A stretch of 64,000 nucleotides of DNA from Marinobacter mangrovi. GTDB taxonomy: Bacteria; Pseudomonadota; Gammaproteobacteria; Pseudomonadales; Oleiphilaceae. Below, piece after piece: positions 8,168 to 18,575 of the stretch (position 1 is the first letter of the stretch; each line of letters starts with the position of its first letter). A program made the translations under genes and the position numbers. Location of the stretch: assembly GCF_016798325.1 (NCBI RefSeq), contig NZ_JAERVO010000001.1, positions 124,001 to 188,000 on the forward strand, in the 5' to 3' direction. The notes under the pieces were generated by a model, which saw only the letters and a program-made list of their open reading frames with translations, had not been told where the DNA came from and did not search any database.

Positions 8168-9310
8168 ATGGCTACACCTTTCAAGCGCAAGGCATTTGCA
8201 GCGTTGCTGGGGCTGTCGCTGGCACTGGCCAGTCCCTGGGCAGCGGCAGTCAGTGATGTTCTTGAGACGCCCGCCCGGCCGACGTCGCTGGCTGACGAAA
8301 GTCTGCTGACCGACAGCACCTATGCGGGAGATCGCATGGTGGCCGTAGGCGAGCGGGGGCACATCATCTATTCCGACGACCAGGGCCAGACCTGGCAGCA
8401 GGGCAAGGTCCCCGTATCGACGACCCTGACCGGCGTCAGCTTCCCGACGCCCAAGCAGGGGTGGGCGGTCGGTCACGGTGCGGTCATCCTGCACAGCAGT
8501 GACGGCGGCGAAACCTGGGAGAAGCAGCTGGACGGCAGTCGGGCGGCGGATCTGGTGATCGCAACCATGAAGGAACAGATTGCCAAGCTGGAGCAGAAGG
8601 TCGAAAACGCACCGGACGACCAGAAAGACGACCTGCAGTGGACCCTGGAAGGCATGCAGTTCGGTCTTGAGGACGCCCAGGCCGACAAAGAGGTCGGTCC
8701 CTGGAAGCCGCTGCTCGACGTCTGGTTTGCCAACGACAACACCGGCTTTGCGGTGGGCTCTTACGGTTTCATTTTCCGTACCGACGACGGTGGCCAGACC
8801 TGGCGCGACTGGTCGGCCCACGTCCCGAATCCGGACCGTTTCCACCTCAACGGCATCACCGAAGTTACGGGTGGCGCCCTGGTGATTGTCGGCGAAGCCG
8901 GCACGATTTTCCTGTCCACCGACCGGGGTGATACCTGGGAGAAGGTGGAGAGTCCCTACACGGGTTCCTTCTTTGGGGTAACGGGAACCGGTGACGTCAA
9001 TGAGATCCTCGCTTTTGGACTGCGTGGCCACGTCTTCATGTCAACGGATCTGGGCCGCAGCTGGACGACGGTACCCAACGATTCGCCGAATACGCTGAAC
9101 AACGGCGCGGTGGCCAAAGACGGCCGGATCACGCTGGTGGGCAACGGTGGCACGGTACTGGTGAGTTCCAACAACGCAGAGAGTTTCCGGACCTACTTCA
9201 GGTCGGACCGTCAGGGCGTGATGTCTGTATTGCCGGTCTCTGACGAGGAGCTGGTGCTGTTCGGTGAAGGTGGCGTCAAGCACACCGACATCAACGGTAA
9301 GAATCCCTGA
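8168..9310 (+). CDS. YCF48/BNR-like beta-propeller exported protein
   Basis: Protein of 380 aa with a signal peptide (about residues 1-27, ending PWAAA). Four or more repeats of the sort S.D.GQTW, SSDGGETW, RTDDGGQTW and STDRGDTW are Asp-box turns of a beta-propeller, as in YCF48/Hcf136-like and BNR proteins. A charged helical insert (about residues 135-170) interrupts the propeller. In plants and cyanobacteria YCF48 helps assemble photosystem II; here a scaffolding role for the neighbouring MMPL transporter is more likely (inference from gene order). The ATG follows a purine-rich AATAAAGGCAATCTG. Confidence 0.85.
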   Translation: MATPFKRKAFAALLGLSLALASPWAAAVSDVLETPARPTSLADESLLTDSTYAGDRMVAVGERGHIIYSDDQGQTWQQGKVPVSTTLTGVSFPTPKQGWAVGHGAVILHSSDGGETWEKQLDGSRAADLVIATMKEQIAKLEQKVENAPDDQKDDLQWTLEGMQFGLEDAQADKEVGPWKPLLDVWFANDNTGFAVGSYGFIFRTDDGGQTWRDWSAHVPNPDRFHLNGITEVTGGALVIVGEAGTIFLSTDRGDTWEKVESPYTGSFFGVTGTGDVNEILAFGLRGHVFMSTDLGRSWTTVPNDSPNTLNNGAVAKDGRITLVGNGGTVLVSSNNAESFRTYFRSDRQGVMSVLPVSDEELVLFGEGGVKHTDINGKNP

Positions 9311-9357
9311 TCCGCCAACTCCATAAGCACGACAAGAATTCCGAAGAGGGTCATTGA

Positions 9358-11742
9358 ATGTCCAACCCCAAACACGACAAAGGCGAGCATTACTTCACGT
9401 CGCCCAAGGCGGAGCCGTTTCTGGAGCGCCTGATCTTCAACAACCGGGTGATCATCCTGATCGCGTTCCTGTTGCTGACCATTTTCCTGGGCTATAACGC
9501 CGTCAAGATCCAGCCGGACGCCAGCTTCGAGCGCATGATCCCGCTGGAGCATCCCTACATCGTCAATATGATGGAACACCGGGATGATCTGGAGAACCTG
9601 GGTAACTTCGTGCGGATCGCCGTGGAGGCCAAGGACGGCGATATCTTCACCAAGGATTACATGGACACGCTCAAGCAGATCACCGACGAGGTGTTCTTCC
9701 TGCCCGGCGTGGACCGTTCCGGTCTGAAGTCACTGTGGACGCCGAACGTCCGCTGGGTCGAGGTTACCGAGCAGGGCTTCCAGGGCGGTACCGTCATTCC
9801 GGAAAGCTATGACGGCTCCCGCGATAGTCTTGAGCAGTTGCGCCAGAATATCCTGCGCTCCAGTGAAGTCGGCCGTCTGGTGTCTGACAACTTCAAGTCC
9901 ACCATTGTGTACGCCCCGCTGTACGAGAAGAACCCGGAAACCGGCGAAGCGCTGGACTACGCCGAGTTCTCCAAGCAGCTCGAAGAAAAGGTGCGCCAGA
10001 AGTACGAGAAGCAGAACCCGAACATCGACATCCACATCGTCGGCTTCGCCAAGAAAGTGGGTGACCTGATCGAGGGCATCGGCTCCATCGCCTGGTTCGC
10101 CGGTATCACCATCGTGCTGACCACGCTGTTGCTGTTCTGGTACTCCCGCTGCATCGCAGGCACGCTGGTGCCGGTATTCGCGTCGATTGTCGCGGTGTTC
10201 TGGCAGCTCGGCATCCTGCGCCTGCTGGGCTACGGGCTGGATCCGTATTCGGTCCTGGTGCCGTTCCTGGTATTCGCGATCGGGATCAGTCACGGGGTTC
10301 AGGTGGTCAACGCCATGGCGTTCGAAGCGGCCAAAGGCTTTGATCCGCTGACTTCGGCGCGACTGGCGTTCCGTTCGCTGTACATCCCGGGCATGCTGGC
10401 CCTGGTTTCCGACGCCTTTGGCTTCCTGACGCTGCTGTTCATCGAAGTTGATGTCATTCGTGATCTGGCCGTGGCGGCCGGTATTGGTGTGGCGATCATC
10501 ATCGTCACCAACCTGGTCCTGCACCCGCTGATCATGTCCTATGTGGGCATTACCAAGCGTGGCGTCAATCACGTCCAGCACCACGGCGAGAAGGAAGACC
10601 GCAAGTGGCGGATCATGTCCTACTTCTCCCATCCGGGTGTGGCGCCGATCTCGCTGCTGATTGCCCTGCTGGGTCTGGGGCTTGGCTTCTACTACAAGCA
10701 GGACCTGAAGGTCGGTGACCTGGATCAGGGGGCGCCGGAGTTGCGCGCCGACTCCCGCTACAACGTGGATAACAAGTACATCATCGACAACTACTCCACC
10801 AGTGCCGACATTCTGGTGGTGATGGTGGAAACCCAGAAGGAGCAGTGCACCCAGTACGAAGTGCTCAGCGCCATGGACCGTCTGCAGTGGGACCTGCAGA
10901 ACACGCCGGGCGTGCAGTCTTCCGTGTCGCTGGCGGACGTTTCCAAGATCGTGACCAAGGCGTTGAACGAGGGCAACTGGAAGTGGTACGAGATCTCCCG
11001 CAACCAGACCATCATCAACGCGTCCATCCGTGAGGCGCCGAGCGGCCTGATCAACACCGACTGCAGTCTGACGCCGGTGCTGGTGTTCCTGGAGGATCAC
11101 AAGGCGGAAACCCTGCGTACGGTGGTGGACGAAGTCGAGAAGTTCGCCGCGGACAACAGCAACGAGGTGCATAACTTCAAGCTGGCGGCCGGTAACGCCG
11201 GTGTGGAGGCGGCCACCAACGAGGTCATCTCCAAGGCCAAGAACCTGATGCTGATGTTCGTCTACGGCGTGGTGAGTTTGCTGTGCTTCCTGACGTTCCG
11301 GTCGATCCGGGCCGTGCTGTGTATCATCATCCCGCTGGGCCTGACGTCGGTCCTGTGTGAGGCGATCATGGCGGCCACCGGTATCGGCATCAAGGTCGCG
11401 ACCTTGCCGGTGATCGCGCTGGGTGTGGGGATCGGTGTCGACTACGGCATCTACATCTACACCAAGCTGGAGAAATACCTGCTGGAAGGCAAGACACTGC
11501 AGGAAGCCTACTACGAGACTCTGCGCTCCACCGGTAAGGCGGTTATCTTCACCGGCGTGACGCTGGGCCTGGGTGTAGTGACCTGGATCTTCTCGCCCAT
11601 CAAGTTCCAGGCGGATATGGGGCTGCTGCTGTTCTTCATGTTCATCTGGAACATGGTCGGCTCCATCTGGCTGCTGCCGGCACTGGCGCGGTTCCTCCTG
11701 CGCCCGGACAAGATGGTCGCTAAGGCACGCAGTGCCAAATAA
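9358..11742 (+). CDS. MMPL/RND superfamily transporter
   Basis: Inner-membrane protein of 794 aa with the RND duplicated layout: one N-terminal helix (residues about 29-47), a large periplasmic loop, five clustered helices around residues 240-400, then a second helix, loop and five-helix set. It belongs to the MMPL or Patched-like branch, whose members move lipids, hopanoids or other hydrophobic molecules using proton flow; the cargo here is unknown. GIGVDYGIYIY in the second half is the typical MMPL helix-4 signature. It is third in the DUF1329-YCF48-MMPL operon and is followed by a strong terminator. Confidence 0.9.
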   Translation: MSNPKHDKGEHYFTSPKAEPFLERLIFNNRVIILIAFLLLTIFLGYNAVKIQPDASFERMIPLEHPYIVNMMEHRDDLENLGNFVRIAVEAKDGDIFTKDYMDTLKQITDEVFFLPGVDRSGLKSLWTPNVRWVEVTEQGFQGGTVIPESYDGSRDSLEQLRQNILRSSEVGRLVSDNFKSTIVYAPLYEKNPETGEALDYAEFSKQLEEKVRQKYEKQNPNIDIHIVGFAKKVGDLIEGIGSIAWFAGITIVLTTLLLFWYSRCIAGTLVPVFASIVAVFWQLGILRLLGYGLDPYSVLVPFLVFAIGISHGVQVVNAMAFEAAKGFDPLTSARLAFRSLYIPGMLALVSDAFGFLTLLFIEVDVIRDLAVAAGIGVAIIIVTNLVLHPLIMSYVGITKRGVNHVQHHGEKEDRKWRIMSYFSHPGVAPISLLIALLGLGLGFYYKQDLKVGDLDQGAPELRADSRYNVDNKYIIDNYSTSADILVVMVETQKEQCTQYEVLSAMDRLQWDLQNTPGVQSSVSLADVSKIVTKALNEGNWKWYEISRNQTIINASIREAPSGLINTDCSLTPVLVFLEDHKAETLRTVVDEVEKFAADNSNEVHNFKLAAGNAGVEAATNEVISKAKNLMLMFVYGVVSLLCFLTFRSIRAVLCIIIPLGLTSVLCEAIMAATGIGIKVATLPVIALGVGIGVDYGIYIYTKLEKYLLEGKTLQEAYYETLRSTGKAVIFTGVTLGLGVVTWIFSPIKFQADMGLLLFFMFIWNMVGSIWLLPALARFLLRPDKMVAKARSAK

Positions 11743-11760
11743 GCGGTTAGGCCGCTACTC

Positions 11761-11787
11761 AAAAAGCCCGCAAATGCGGGCTTTTTT
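11761..11787 (+). terminator. Intrinsic terminator after the MMPL gene
   Basis: AGCCCGC (11765-11771) and GCGGGCT (11776-11782) form the stem, with an AAAT loop and a T-run to 11787. The preceding A-run makes it usable in both directions. Confidence 0.9.
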
Positions 11788-11935
11788 GTTTTTGGCTCAT
11801 GCATTTAGCTACAATGGTCGGCTTTATTTCGTAGGACTCTTGTTCTATGTTCTAGAATGAAAGTAAGAGGGTGGGGTGGCTCCGGCCGTCCCGGAAAACG
11901 AGTGACATAAACTAAAAAAGAAGGGAATGATGATA

Positions 11936-12919
11936 ATGGCACTTCGACACAAACTATCCACTTTCGCGCTGGCTACCGCTGTGAGTCTCGGTGCGGTATC
12001 CGGGTCGGTTTCGGCGGCGGAACAGCAGTTCGTCACCATCGGCACCGGCGGCGTCACCGGGGTTTACTATCCGGCTGGTGGTGCAATCTGTCGCCTGGTC
12101 AACAAGGATCGCAAGGAGCACGGCATTCGCTGCTCGGTTGAAAGTACCGGTGGTTCCATCTACAACCTGAACGCACTGCGCGCGGGTGAACTCGACCTGG
12201 CAGTGGCCCAGTCCGACTGGCAGTATCACGCCTACAACGGCACCAGCGACTTCAAGGACGACGGTCCTTTCAAGAAACTGCGTGCGGTCTTTTCCCTGCA
12301 TCCGGAGCCGTTCACTGTCGTCGCTCGTAAAGATGCCAATGTTAAGAACTTCGATGACCTCAAGGGCAAGCGCGTCAGCGTGGGTAACCCGGGCTCCGGT
12401 CAGCGTGCCACGGCCGAAGTGCTGATGAACGAGATGGGTTGGGACATGAGCGCCTTCTCCCTGGCCGCCGAGCTGAAGGCCGCCGAGCAGTCACAGGCGC
12501 TGTGCGACAACAAGATCGACGCCTTCTTCTACACCGTCGGCCACCCGTCCGGCGCCATCAAGGAAGCCACCACCTCCTGTGACAGCGTTCTGGTCAACGT
12601 CCAGAACGACGCCACCAAGAAGCTGGTTGAGGAAAATCCGTACTACCGTGTCGCCACCATCCCGGGCGGTATGTATCGCGGTAACCCGGACGACACCACC
12701 ACGTTCGGTGTGGCAGCGACCTTCGTCACTACCGCCGACGTTCCGGACGACGTGGTCTATCAGATCGTGAAGGCGGTCTTCGAGAACTTCGACAGCTTCA
12801 AGCGTCTGCACCCGGCGTTTGAAAACCTGAAGAAAGAGGAAATGGTTCATGACGCCCTGAGTGCTCCGCTGCATCCGGGTGCGGTCAAGTACTACAAAGA
12901 AGTTGGCCTGATGGAGTAA
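11936..12919 (+). CDS. TAXI family TRAP transporter solute-binding protein
   Basis: Periplasmic binding protein of 327 aa with a signal peptide ending VSAAEQQ. The mature N-terminus [21 protein letters not shown] is the hallmark of TAXI (TRAP-associated extracytoplasmic immunogenic) proteins, which bind carboxylates or amino acids such as glutamate. Three ATGs compete (11927, 11930, 11936); the ribosome site AAGGGA at 11921-11926 is best spaced for 11936. It is followed by a terminator and then its fused membrane subunit, so the binding protein is probably made in excess over the permease. The ligand cannot be read from sequence. Confidence 0.92.
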   Translation: MALRHKLSTFALATAVSLGAVSGSVSAAEQQFVTIGTGGVTGVYYPAGGAICRLVNKDRKEHGIRCSVESTGGSIYNLNALRAGELDLAVAQSDWQYHAYNGTSDFKDDGPFKKLRAVFSLHPEPFTVVARKDANVKNFDDLKGKRVSVGNPGSGQRATAEVLMNEMGWDMSAFSLAAELKAAEQSQALCDNKIDAFFYTVGHPSGAIKEATTSCDSVLVNVQNDATKKLVEENPYYRVATIPGGMYRGNPDDTTTFGVAATFVTTADVPDDVVYQIVKAVFENFDSFKRLHPAFENLKKEEMVHDALSAPLHPGAVKYYKEVGLME

Positions 12920-12978
12920 GACCGGTGATGGAGGCTCGCCAGCTTCCATTGTCGCGTTCGAACTTATCGGTTGGATCA

Positions 12979-13008
12979 CGGCTGCCCCGGTTGGGGGCAG
13001 CCGTTTTT
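12979..13008 (+). terminator. Intercistronic terminator between TAXI protein and permease
   Basis: CGGCTGCCCC (12979-12988) pairs with GGGGCAGCCG (12994-13003), followed by five T. It lies between two genes of one transport system, 28 bases before the permease start. Partial termination would lower permease output relative to the binding protein. Confidence 0.88.
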
Positions 13009-13036
13009 GGTCAATCCCTCCTGAAAGGTCGTATCA

Positions 13037-15649
13037 ATGGCGAACCAAAAAGACACGTCATCCAAGGCTGAGAAGGGCATGCAGCTCTCTGATACCGAAG
13101 CGGTGATGCAAACGGAAACCGGCGGCAGGGCAGCCACCGGCATTCCGGGTATGATTCTTTTTCTGGTGCCTGTGGTCTGGGCACTTTTCCAGCTGTGGAT
13201 AGCATCCCCGCTGCCGTTCATCTTTAACACGGGTATTTTCAATTCCACGGAAGCCCGTTCGATTCATCTGGCATTCGCCATTTTCCTCGCGTTTTCAGCG
13301 TTCCCCATGATCAAGGGGCGCACGCTCAACCACGTACCGGTCTACGACTGGGTACTGGCGGTGCTGGCCGCGTTCGCGGCGTCCTACATCTACCTGTTCT
13401 ACGATCAGCTGGCGTCGCGCCCTGGTGCGCCCAACATGCAGGATATGATCGTCGCCATCGGCGGCATGATCCTGCTGCTGGAAGCCACCCGGCGGGCCCT
13501 GGGGCTGCCGCTGATGGTGGTTGCCGCGGTCTTTATCTTCTACTCGCTGGCCGGCCCCTATATGCCGGACGTGATTTCCCACAAGGGCGCCAGCCTGGAA
13601 AAACTGGCTTCGCACCAGTGGCTCGGGACCGAAGGTGTCTTTGGCGTCGCCCTGGGCGTCTCCACCAGTTTCGTCTTCCTGTTCGTGCTGTTTGGCGCGT
13701 TGCTGGAAAAGGCCGGGGCTGGTAACTACTTCATCAAGGTGTCCTACGCCTTGCTGGGGCACATGCGTGGCGGCCCGGCCAAGGCAGCCGTGGTCTCCAG
13801 TGGTCTGAGCGGTATTATCTCCGGTTCTTCCATCGCTAACGTGGTGACGACCGGCACCTTTACCATTCCCTTGATGAAGCGTGTCGGTTTCCCGGCCAGC
13901 AAGGCGGGCGCCGTTGAAGTGGCGGCCTCGACCAATGGTCAGCTGACGCCCCCGGTGATGGGGGCGGCTGCCTTCCTGATGGTGGAGTACGTTGGTATTT
14001 CCTACCTGGAAGTGATCAAGCACGCAATCCTGCCGGCGCTGATCTCCTACATTGCACTGATCTACATCGTGCACCTGGAGGCCTGCAAGCTGAAGATGCA
14101 CGGCATCGAGCGCACCGATCGTCCGTCGCTTGCGCAGCGGATGCTGACGTGGGTCGTGCTGCTGATCGGGTTGTGTGTCGTGACCCTGGCCACCTATTAC
14201 GGCGTCGGCTGGATGAAAGGGGTCTTCGGTGAGGCCGCTTCCTGGATCCTGGCGGTGTTGCTGGTGATCGCCTACATCGCGCTGCTGGCCTATTCCTGCC
14301 GCTTCCCGCCGCTGGAAGAGGATGACCCGAACGAACCGGCGGTTGAGCTGCCGCCCGTCGGACCGACGGTCAAGACGGGGCTGTACTATCTGTTGCCGGT
14401 GGTGGTTCTGGTCTGGTGCCTGACGGTCGATCGCCTGTCACCCCAGTTGTCGGCGTTCTGGGCGACGTTGTTCATGATCTTCATCGTCGTTACCCAGCGC
14501 CCGCTGCAGCACTTCTTCCGCAAGCACTCCGGCAGCATGATGACGGCGTTCAAGGACGGTTGGGTCGATCTCCTGCATTCGCTGGCGACCGGCGGTCGTA
14601 ACATGGTCGGTATCGGTGTGGCCACAGCCACGGCCGGTATCGTCGTCGGTACCGTGACCCTGACCGGGATCGGTCTGGTGATGACCGAATTCGTGGAATT
14701 CATCTCCGGCGGCAACCTGCTGCTGATGCTGATCTTTACGGCGGTGATCAGCCTGATCCTGGGCATGGGCTTGCCTACGACGGCCAACTACATCGTGGTC
14801 TCAACGCTGATGGCGCCGGTCATCGTTACCCTGGGTGCAGCGAATGGCCTGATCGTACCGCTGATCGCTGTTCACCTGTTCGTGTTCTACTTCGGGATTC
14901 TTGCGGACGATACGCCGCCGGTGGGGCTTGCGGCCTACGCCGCCGCGGCGATATCCGGGGCCGATCCGATAAAGACCGGTGTGCAGGGGTTCACCTACGA
15001 TATTCGTACGGCCATCCTGCCGTTCATGTTCATCTTCAACACGCAATTGTTGCTGATCGGACTTACGGGCTGGTTTGATCTTCTGGTGACTGTAGCGAGT
15101 GCGATAACCGCGATGCTGGTGTTCTCCGCCGCCACCCAGGGCTTCTGGTTTACCCGCAGCCGTATCTGGGAGACCCTGGCGCTGCTGCTGATCACGTTCA
15201 CGCTGTTCCGTCCGGGCTTCTGGTGGGACATGGTCTATCCGCCGACCGAGTTGCGCCCGGGGACCGAGATCATGGATCACATCAGCGAAGTGCCGCCCGG
15301 GGAGGACATGATCCTCAAGGCCTCCGGCATGTCGATCGAAGGCGAGGAGAAGTCCACGTTCCTGAACCTGCCGTTGCCGGCCGGGGACACTCCGGAAGAC
15401 CGTCTGCAGCAGGCGGGTCTGGAAGTGCGCCGCGACGGTGACCGCATGGTGGTGGACTTCGTGACCTTCGGCAGCCCGGCTGAGGATGCGGGCCTGTCCT
15501 TCGACTGGACCATCGACGCGGTGCAGGCGAGGCTGGAGCGACCGCCGAAGGAACTCATGTTCATTCCGGCGCTTGTCTTGCTGGCGCTGATCGCCTTCCT
15601 GCAGATCCGGCGACGAAACCGGGAAGAAGGCGAGGTCGCTACGGTCTGA
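13037..15649 (+). CDS. TRAP transporter fused small and large permease subunits with DUF3394 tail
   Basis: Inner-membrane protein of 870 aa. The first third resembles the four-helix small (DctQ-like) subunit. The rest is the large DctM-like subunit with many helices and motifs such as GSSIANVVTTGTFTIPLMKR and GLPTTANYIV. After about residue 690 there is a soluble stretch followed by one last helix, the DUF3394 tail found in this fused TRAP class. It uses ion gradients to import the ligand delivered by the TAXI protein just upstream. The start ATG 13037 has GAAAGGT at 13023-13029. Confidence 0.93.
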   Translation: MANQKDTSSKAEKGMQLSDTEAVMQTETGGRAATGIPGMILFLVPVVWALFQLWIASPLPFIFNTGIFNSTEARSIHLAFAIFLAFSAFPMIKGRTLNHVPVYDWVLAVLAAFAASYIYLFYDQLASRPGAPNMQDMIVAIGGMILLLEATRRALGLPLMVVAAVFIFYSLAGPYMPDVISHKGASLEKLASHQWLGTEGVFGVALGVSTSFVFLFVLFGALLEKAGAGNYFIKVSYALLGHMRGGPAKAAVVSSGLSGIISGSSIANVVTTGTFTIPLMKRVGFPASKAGAVEVAASTNGQLTPPVMGAAAFLMVEYVGISYLEVIKHAILPALISYIALIYIVHLEACKLKMHGIERTDRPSLAQRMLTWVVLLIGLCVVTLATYYGVGWMKGVFGEAASWILAVLLVIAYIALLAYSCRFPPLEEDDPNEPAVELPPVGPTVKTGLYYLLPVVVLVWCLTVDRLSPQLSAFWATLFMIFIVVTQRPLQHFFRKHSGSMMTAFKDGWVDLLHSLATGGRNMVGIGVATATAGIVVGTVTLTGIGLVMTEFVEFISGGNLLLMLIFTAVISLILGMGLPTTANYIVVSTLMAPVIVTLGAANGLIVPLIAVHLFVFYFGILADDTPPVGLAAYAAAAISGADPIKTGVQGFTYDIRTAILPFMFIFNTQLLLIGLTGWFDLLVTVASAITAMLVFSAATQGFWFTRSRIWETLALLLITFTLFRPGFWWDMVYPPTELRPGTEIMDHISEVPPGEDMILKASGMSIEGEEKSTFLNLPLPAGDTPEDRLQQAGLEVRRDGDRMVVDFVTFGSPAEDAGLSFDWTIDAVQARLERPPKELMFIPALVLLALIAFLQIRRRNREEGEVATV

Positions 15650-15667
15650 CCGTCGGACCGATCAAAA

Positions 15668-15700
15668 GCCCCGTGATCCGAAAGGTCGCGGGGCTTTTTT
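15668..15700 (+). terminator. Terminator between convergent TRAP permease and parA-like genes
   Basis: GCCCCG (15668-15673) pairs with CGGGGC (15689-15694), with an inner GATCC/GGTC extension, and six T follow on the plus strand. An AAAA upstream gives a weaker T-run for the leftward gene ending at 15713. Confidence 0.85.
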
Positions 15701-15712
15701 GTGGGCGGTGAT

Positions 15713-16459
15713 TCAACGCTTGATCAGCTTGCGGATTTCCTTCCAGAGCAATTCGTAGGCGAGTGCCGCCGGTGACCGCGGCCGGGTGATCGAGACCGGG
15801 CAGCGTTGTTCGCCCATCCGTTCCACATCGCTGGCGTAGGGAATGAACGCCCTCATCCGGCGTTTCAGTCCGCCCCTGGATGTGTCCAGCAGGGTCTGGT
15901 GAATGCGCTTGCGCCGGTCGACCATGGACAGGAAAGGGTGCAACTTGCCCGTTTTGACCTTTTTGTCTTCGGCAAACGCGACCAGTTGGTCCCAGCTGTT
16001 GATCGACAGCCAGGATGGAATGGTCGGAACGAACACCGCATCTGACGTCTGTAGTACCTGTTCGGCGAGTCGGGACAACGAAGGCGGGCAATCCAGGACG
16101 ATCAGGGCGTAGTCTTCCGACAGTGGCGCCAGCCAATCTCGCAGCGCCTGTTTCTGGCCCTCCTGTTCCAGTCGCAAATCCAGATTGCGAAAGCTGGGAT
16201 GAGCGGGAATCAGGTCCAGCTTTGGGTAGGCGGTGGCGTTGATCATCTTGCCGATGGGCGTTTTGCCTTTAACCAGTCGGGCGGCCTTTTCGCCGGTCAG
16301 ATCCGGGGTGTCGCCCAGATACCAGCTGGCGGCGCCCTGGGCATCCAGGTCCCAAAGCAGGGTGGGGATGCCGTCGCGGGCCGCCAGATAGGCGACGTTG
16401 ACCGCTGCGGCGGTCTTGCCGACGCCGCCTTTTATGTTGTGAAACGCAATGACTTTCAT
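15713..16459 (-). CDS. ParA-like P-loop ATPase (orphan)
   Basis: Cytoplasmic ATPase of 248 aa of the ParA/MinD (SIMIBI) class. The deviant Walker A KGGVGKT starts at about residue 10, followed by LLWDLDAQGAASWYLG (switch I) and LIVLDCPPS (Walker B). No ParB or centromere-like repeats lie nearby, so it is not a visible plasmid or chromosome partition pair. Orphan ParA proteins of this size position chemoreceptor arrays, carboxysomes or other cargo. Its target here is unknown. It stands alone between a terminator and the divergent thrS promoter region. Confidence 0.88.
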   Translation of the reverse strand: MKVIAFHNIKGGVGKTAAAVNVAYLAARDGIPTLLWDLDAQGAASWYLGDTPDLTGEKAARLVKGKTPIGKMINATAYPKLDLIPAHPSFRNLDLRLEQEGQKQALRDWLAPLSEDYALIVLDCPPSLSRLAEQVLQTSDAVFVPTIPSWLSINSWDQLVAFAEDKKVKTGKLHPFLSMVDRRKRIHQTLLDTSRGGLKRRMRAFIPYASDVERMGEQRCPVSITRPRSPAALAYELLWKEIRKLIKR

Positions 16460-16532
16460 TGGGTCGATGTCCTGATCCTTTAAAGCTTGGAGGCACGCCG
16501 TTCACATTGTGCCCCGCCTGTAATGCTTTTGC

Positions 16533-16562
16533 ATGACAGTCGCCGCGATACGCTGTTAAAAT
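16533..16562 (+). promoter_or_regulatory. Candidate promoter of the thrS-infC-rpmI-rplT operon
   Basis: ATGACA (16533-16538) and TAAAAT (16557-16562) are 18 bases apart, each one mismatch from the sigma70 consensus. The predicted start near 16569 leaves a leader of about 80 nt before thrS, long enough for translational autocontrol of the kind known for E. coli thrS. Confidence 0.45.
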
Positions 16563-16649
16563 CCCGCGCCTGAAAGAATCGCGATTCGTGGCGCGATTCC
16601 CAAATACCATGTGGTCTCTCGTAAGGATCACCGCTGATAGGAGCTTGTC

Positions 16650-18575
16650 ATGCCCGTTATTACGCTGCCCGACGGCAGTCACCGCAGTTTTTCCCAGTCT
16701 GTTACCGTTCACGATGTGGCCGCCGATATCGGTGCTGGCCTCGCCAAAGCCGCCCTGGCCGGTCGTGTGAATGGCAAACTGGTGGATACCAGCTACGCGA
16801 TCGATGAGGACGTCGAACTGGCGATCATCACCGATCGGGACGAGGATGGCGTCGACATCATCCGCCACTCGACCGCCCACCTGCTGGCCATGGCGGTGAA
16901 AGATCTGTTCCCTTCGGCGCAGGTGACCATTGGCCCGGTCATCGACAACGGCTTCTATTACGACTTCAAGTTTGACCGTCCGTTCACCAACGAAGATCTG
17001 GCGCGGATCGAAAAGCGGATGGAAGAGCTGGCGAAGCAGGACTTCGCGGTTTCCCGTTCCGTGCTCTCGCGCGATGAAGCGGTCAAGCTGTTCGACGAGA
17101 TGGGCGAGGAGTACAAGGTCCGCATCATCCAGGACATTCCGGGTGACGAGGATCTCTCTTTCTATCAGCAGGGCGAGTTCATCGACCTGTGTCGTGGCCC
17201 GCACGTACCGAACACCGGCAAGCTCAAGGCGTTCAAACTGACCAAGGTCGCGGGCGCCTACTGGCGTGGTGACACCGGCAATGAGCAGCTGCAGCGGATT
17301 TACGGCACCGCCTGGGGTAACAAGAAAGACCTCAAGGCCTATCTGCACCGCCTGGAAGAAGCCGAGAAGCGGGACCACCGCAAGATCGGCAAGAAGCTGG
17401 ACCTGTTCCACATGCAGGAAGAAGCGCCGGGTATGGTGTTCTGGCATCCGGACGGCTGGACGGTCTATCAGCAGATCGAACAGTACATGCGCGACAAACT
17501 GCGTCAGCACGGCTACCAGGAAATCAAGACACCGCAGGTGGTGTCACGCACCCTTTGGGAGCAGTCCGGCCACTGGGACAAGTTCGGTGATGACATGTTT
17601 ACCACCGAGTCCGAGAAGCACGACTTCGCCATCAAGCCGATGAACTGCCCGTGCCACATCCAGGTCTTCAACCAGGGTTTGAAGAGCTACAAGGATCTGC
17701 CACTGCGTCTGGCCGAGTTCGGTTCCTGTCACCGTAACGAAGCCTCCGGCGCGCTGCACGGCCTGATGCGGGTACGTGGGTTTACCCAGGACGACGCCCA
17801 CATCTTCTGTGAAGAAGAGGCCATCCAGGAGGAAGTGTCCAAGTTCATGGACCTGCTGCATGAGGTTTATACCGATTTCGGCTTTACCGAGATTTTGTAT
17901 AAACTCTCCACCCGCCCGGAAAAGCGTGTGGGTTCCGACGAAATCTGGGACAAGGCCGAAGCTGCGCTGGAAGAAGCGCTGAATCGAGAAGGCGTCGAGT
18001 GGGAACTGCTGCCGGGTGAGGGCGCTTTCTACGGGCCGAAGATCGAATACTCCCTGAAGGATTGCATCGGCCGGGTCTGGCAGTGCGGTACCGTGCAGGT
18101 GGACTTCTCCATGCCGGGCCGTCTGGGCGCGCAGTATGTGGCCGACAATTCCGAGCGGCGCACGCCGGTGATGCTGCACCGGGCCGTACTGGGCTCGTTC
18201 GAGCGCTTTATCGGTATCCTGATTGAGGATTACGAGGGGGCCTTCCCCACGTGGCTGGCGCCGACCCAGGTCGCCATCATGAATATCACCGATAATCAGC
18301 GTGAATATTGCGAAAAAATTGCGAAAGCCCTTGAAAATTCCGGTTATCGCGCCCACGCCGACTTGAGAAACGAAAAAATCGGCTTTAAAATTCGCGAGCA
18401 CACGCTCAATAAAGTACCCTACCTCGCCGTAGTGGGTGATAAAGAGGTCGAGGCCGGCGCCGTTGCCGTGCGTAATCGCAAGGGCGATGACCTGGGTACG
18501 ATGTCGCTGGACGCCTTCCAGGCCCTGTTGGCCGAAGACGTGTCCCGCAAAGGCAGAAATCAAACGGAGAACTGA
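16650..18575 (+). CDS. thrS: Threonyl-tRNA synthetase
   Basis: Charges tRNA-Thr with threonine. At 641 aa it matches E. coli ThrRS (642). The order is: TGS domain (about 1-62), second additional editing domain with [15 protein letters not shown] (from about 73) for hydrolysing mischarged Ser, a class II catalytic core with motif 2 near [20 protein letters not shown], and a C-terminal anticodon-binding domain. GGAGC upstream of ATG 16650 provides the ribosome site. Its TGA shares its last base with the AUU start of infC, so the two are translationally coupled. Confidence 0.98.
   Translation: MPVITLPDGSHRSFSQSVTVHDVAADIGAGLAKAALAGRVNGKLVDTSYAIDEDVELAIITDRDEDGVDIIRHSTAHLLAMAVKDLFPSAQVTIGPVIDNGFYYDFKFDRPFTNEDLARIEKRMEELAKQDFAVSRSVLSRDEAVKLFDEMGEEYKVRIIQDIPGDEDLSFYQQGEFIDLCRGPHVPNTGKLKAFKLTKVAGAYWRGDTGNEQLQRIYGTAWGNKKDLKAYLHRLEEAEKRDHRKIGKKLDLFHMQEEAPGMVFWHPDGWTVYQQIEQYMRDKLRQHGYQEIKTPQVVSRTLWEQSGHWDKFGDDMFTTESEKHDFAIKPMNCPCHIQVFNQGLKSYKDLPLRLAEFGSCHRNEASGALHGLMRVRGFTQDDAHIFCEEEAIQEEVSKFMDLLHEVYTDFGFTEILYKLSTRPEKRVGSDEIWDKAEAALEEALNREGVEWELLPGEGAFYGPKIEYSLKDCIGRVWQCGTVQVDFSMPGRLGAQYVADNSERRTPVMLHRAVLGSFERFIGILIEDYEGAFPTWLAPTQVAIMNITDNQREYCEKIAKALENSGYRAHADLRNEKIGFKIREHTLNKVPYLAVVGDKEVEAGAVAVRNRKGDDLGTMSLDAFQALLAEDVSRKGRNQTEN

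Noticed and set aside
6608-9031. 807-codon open frame opposite the DUF1329 and YCF48 genes
   Set aside because: It spans two real genes and their gap, shows no signal peptide or motif, and its residue make-up (high Arg, Val, Gln, His) is that of antisense translation.
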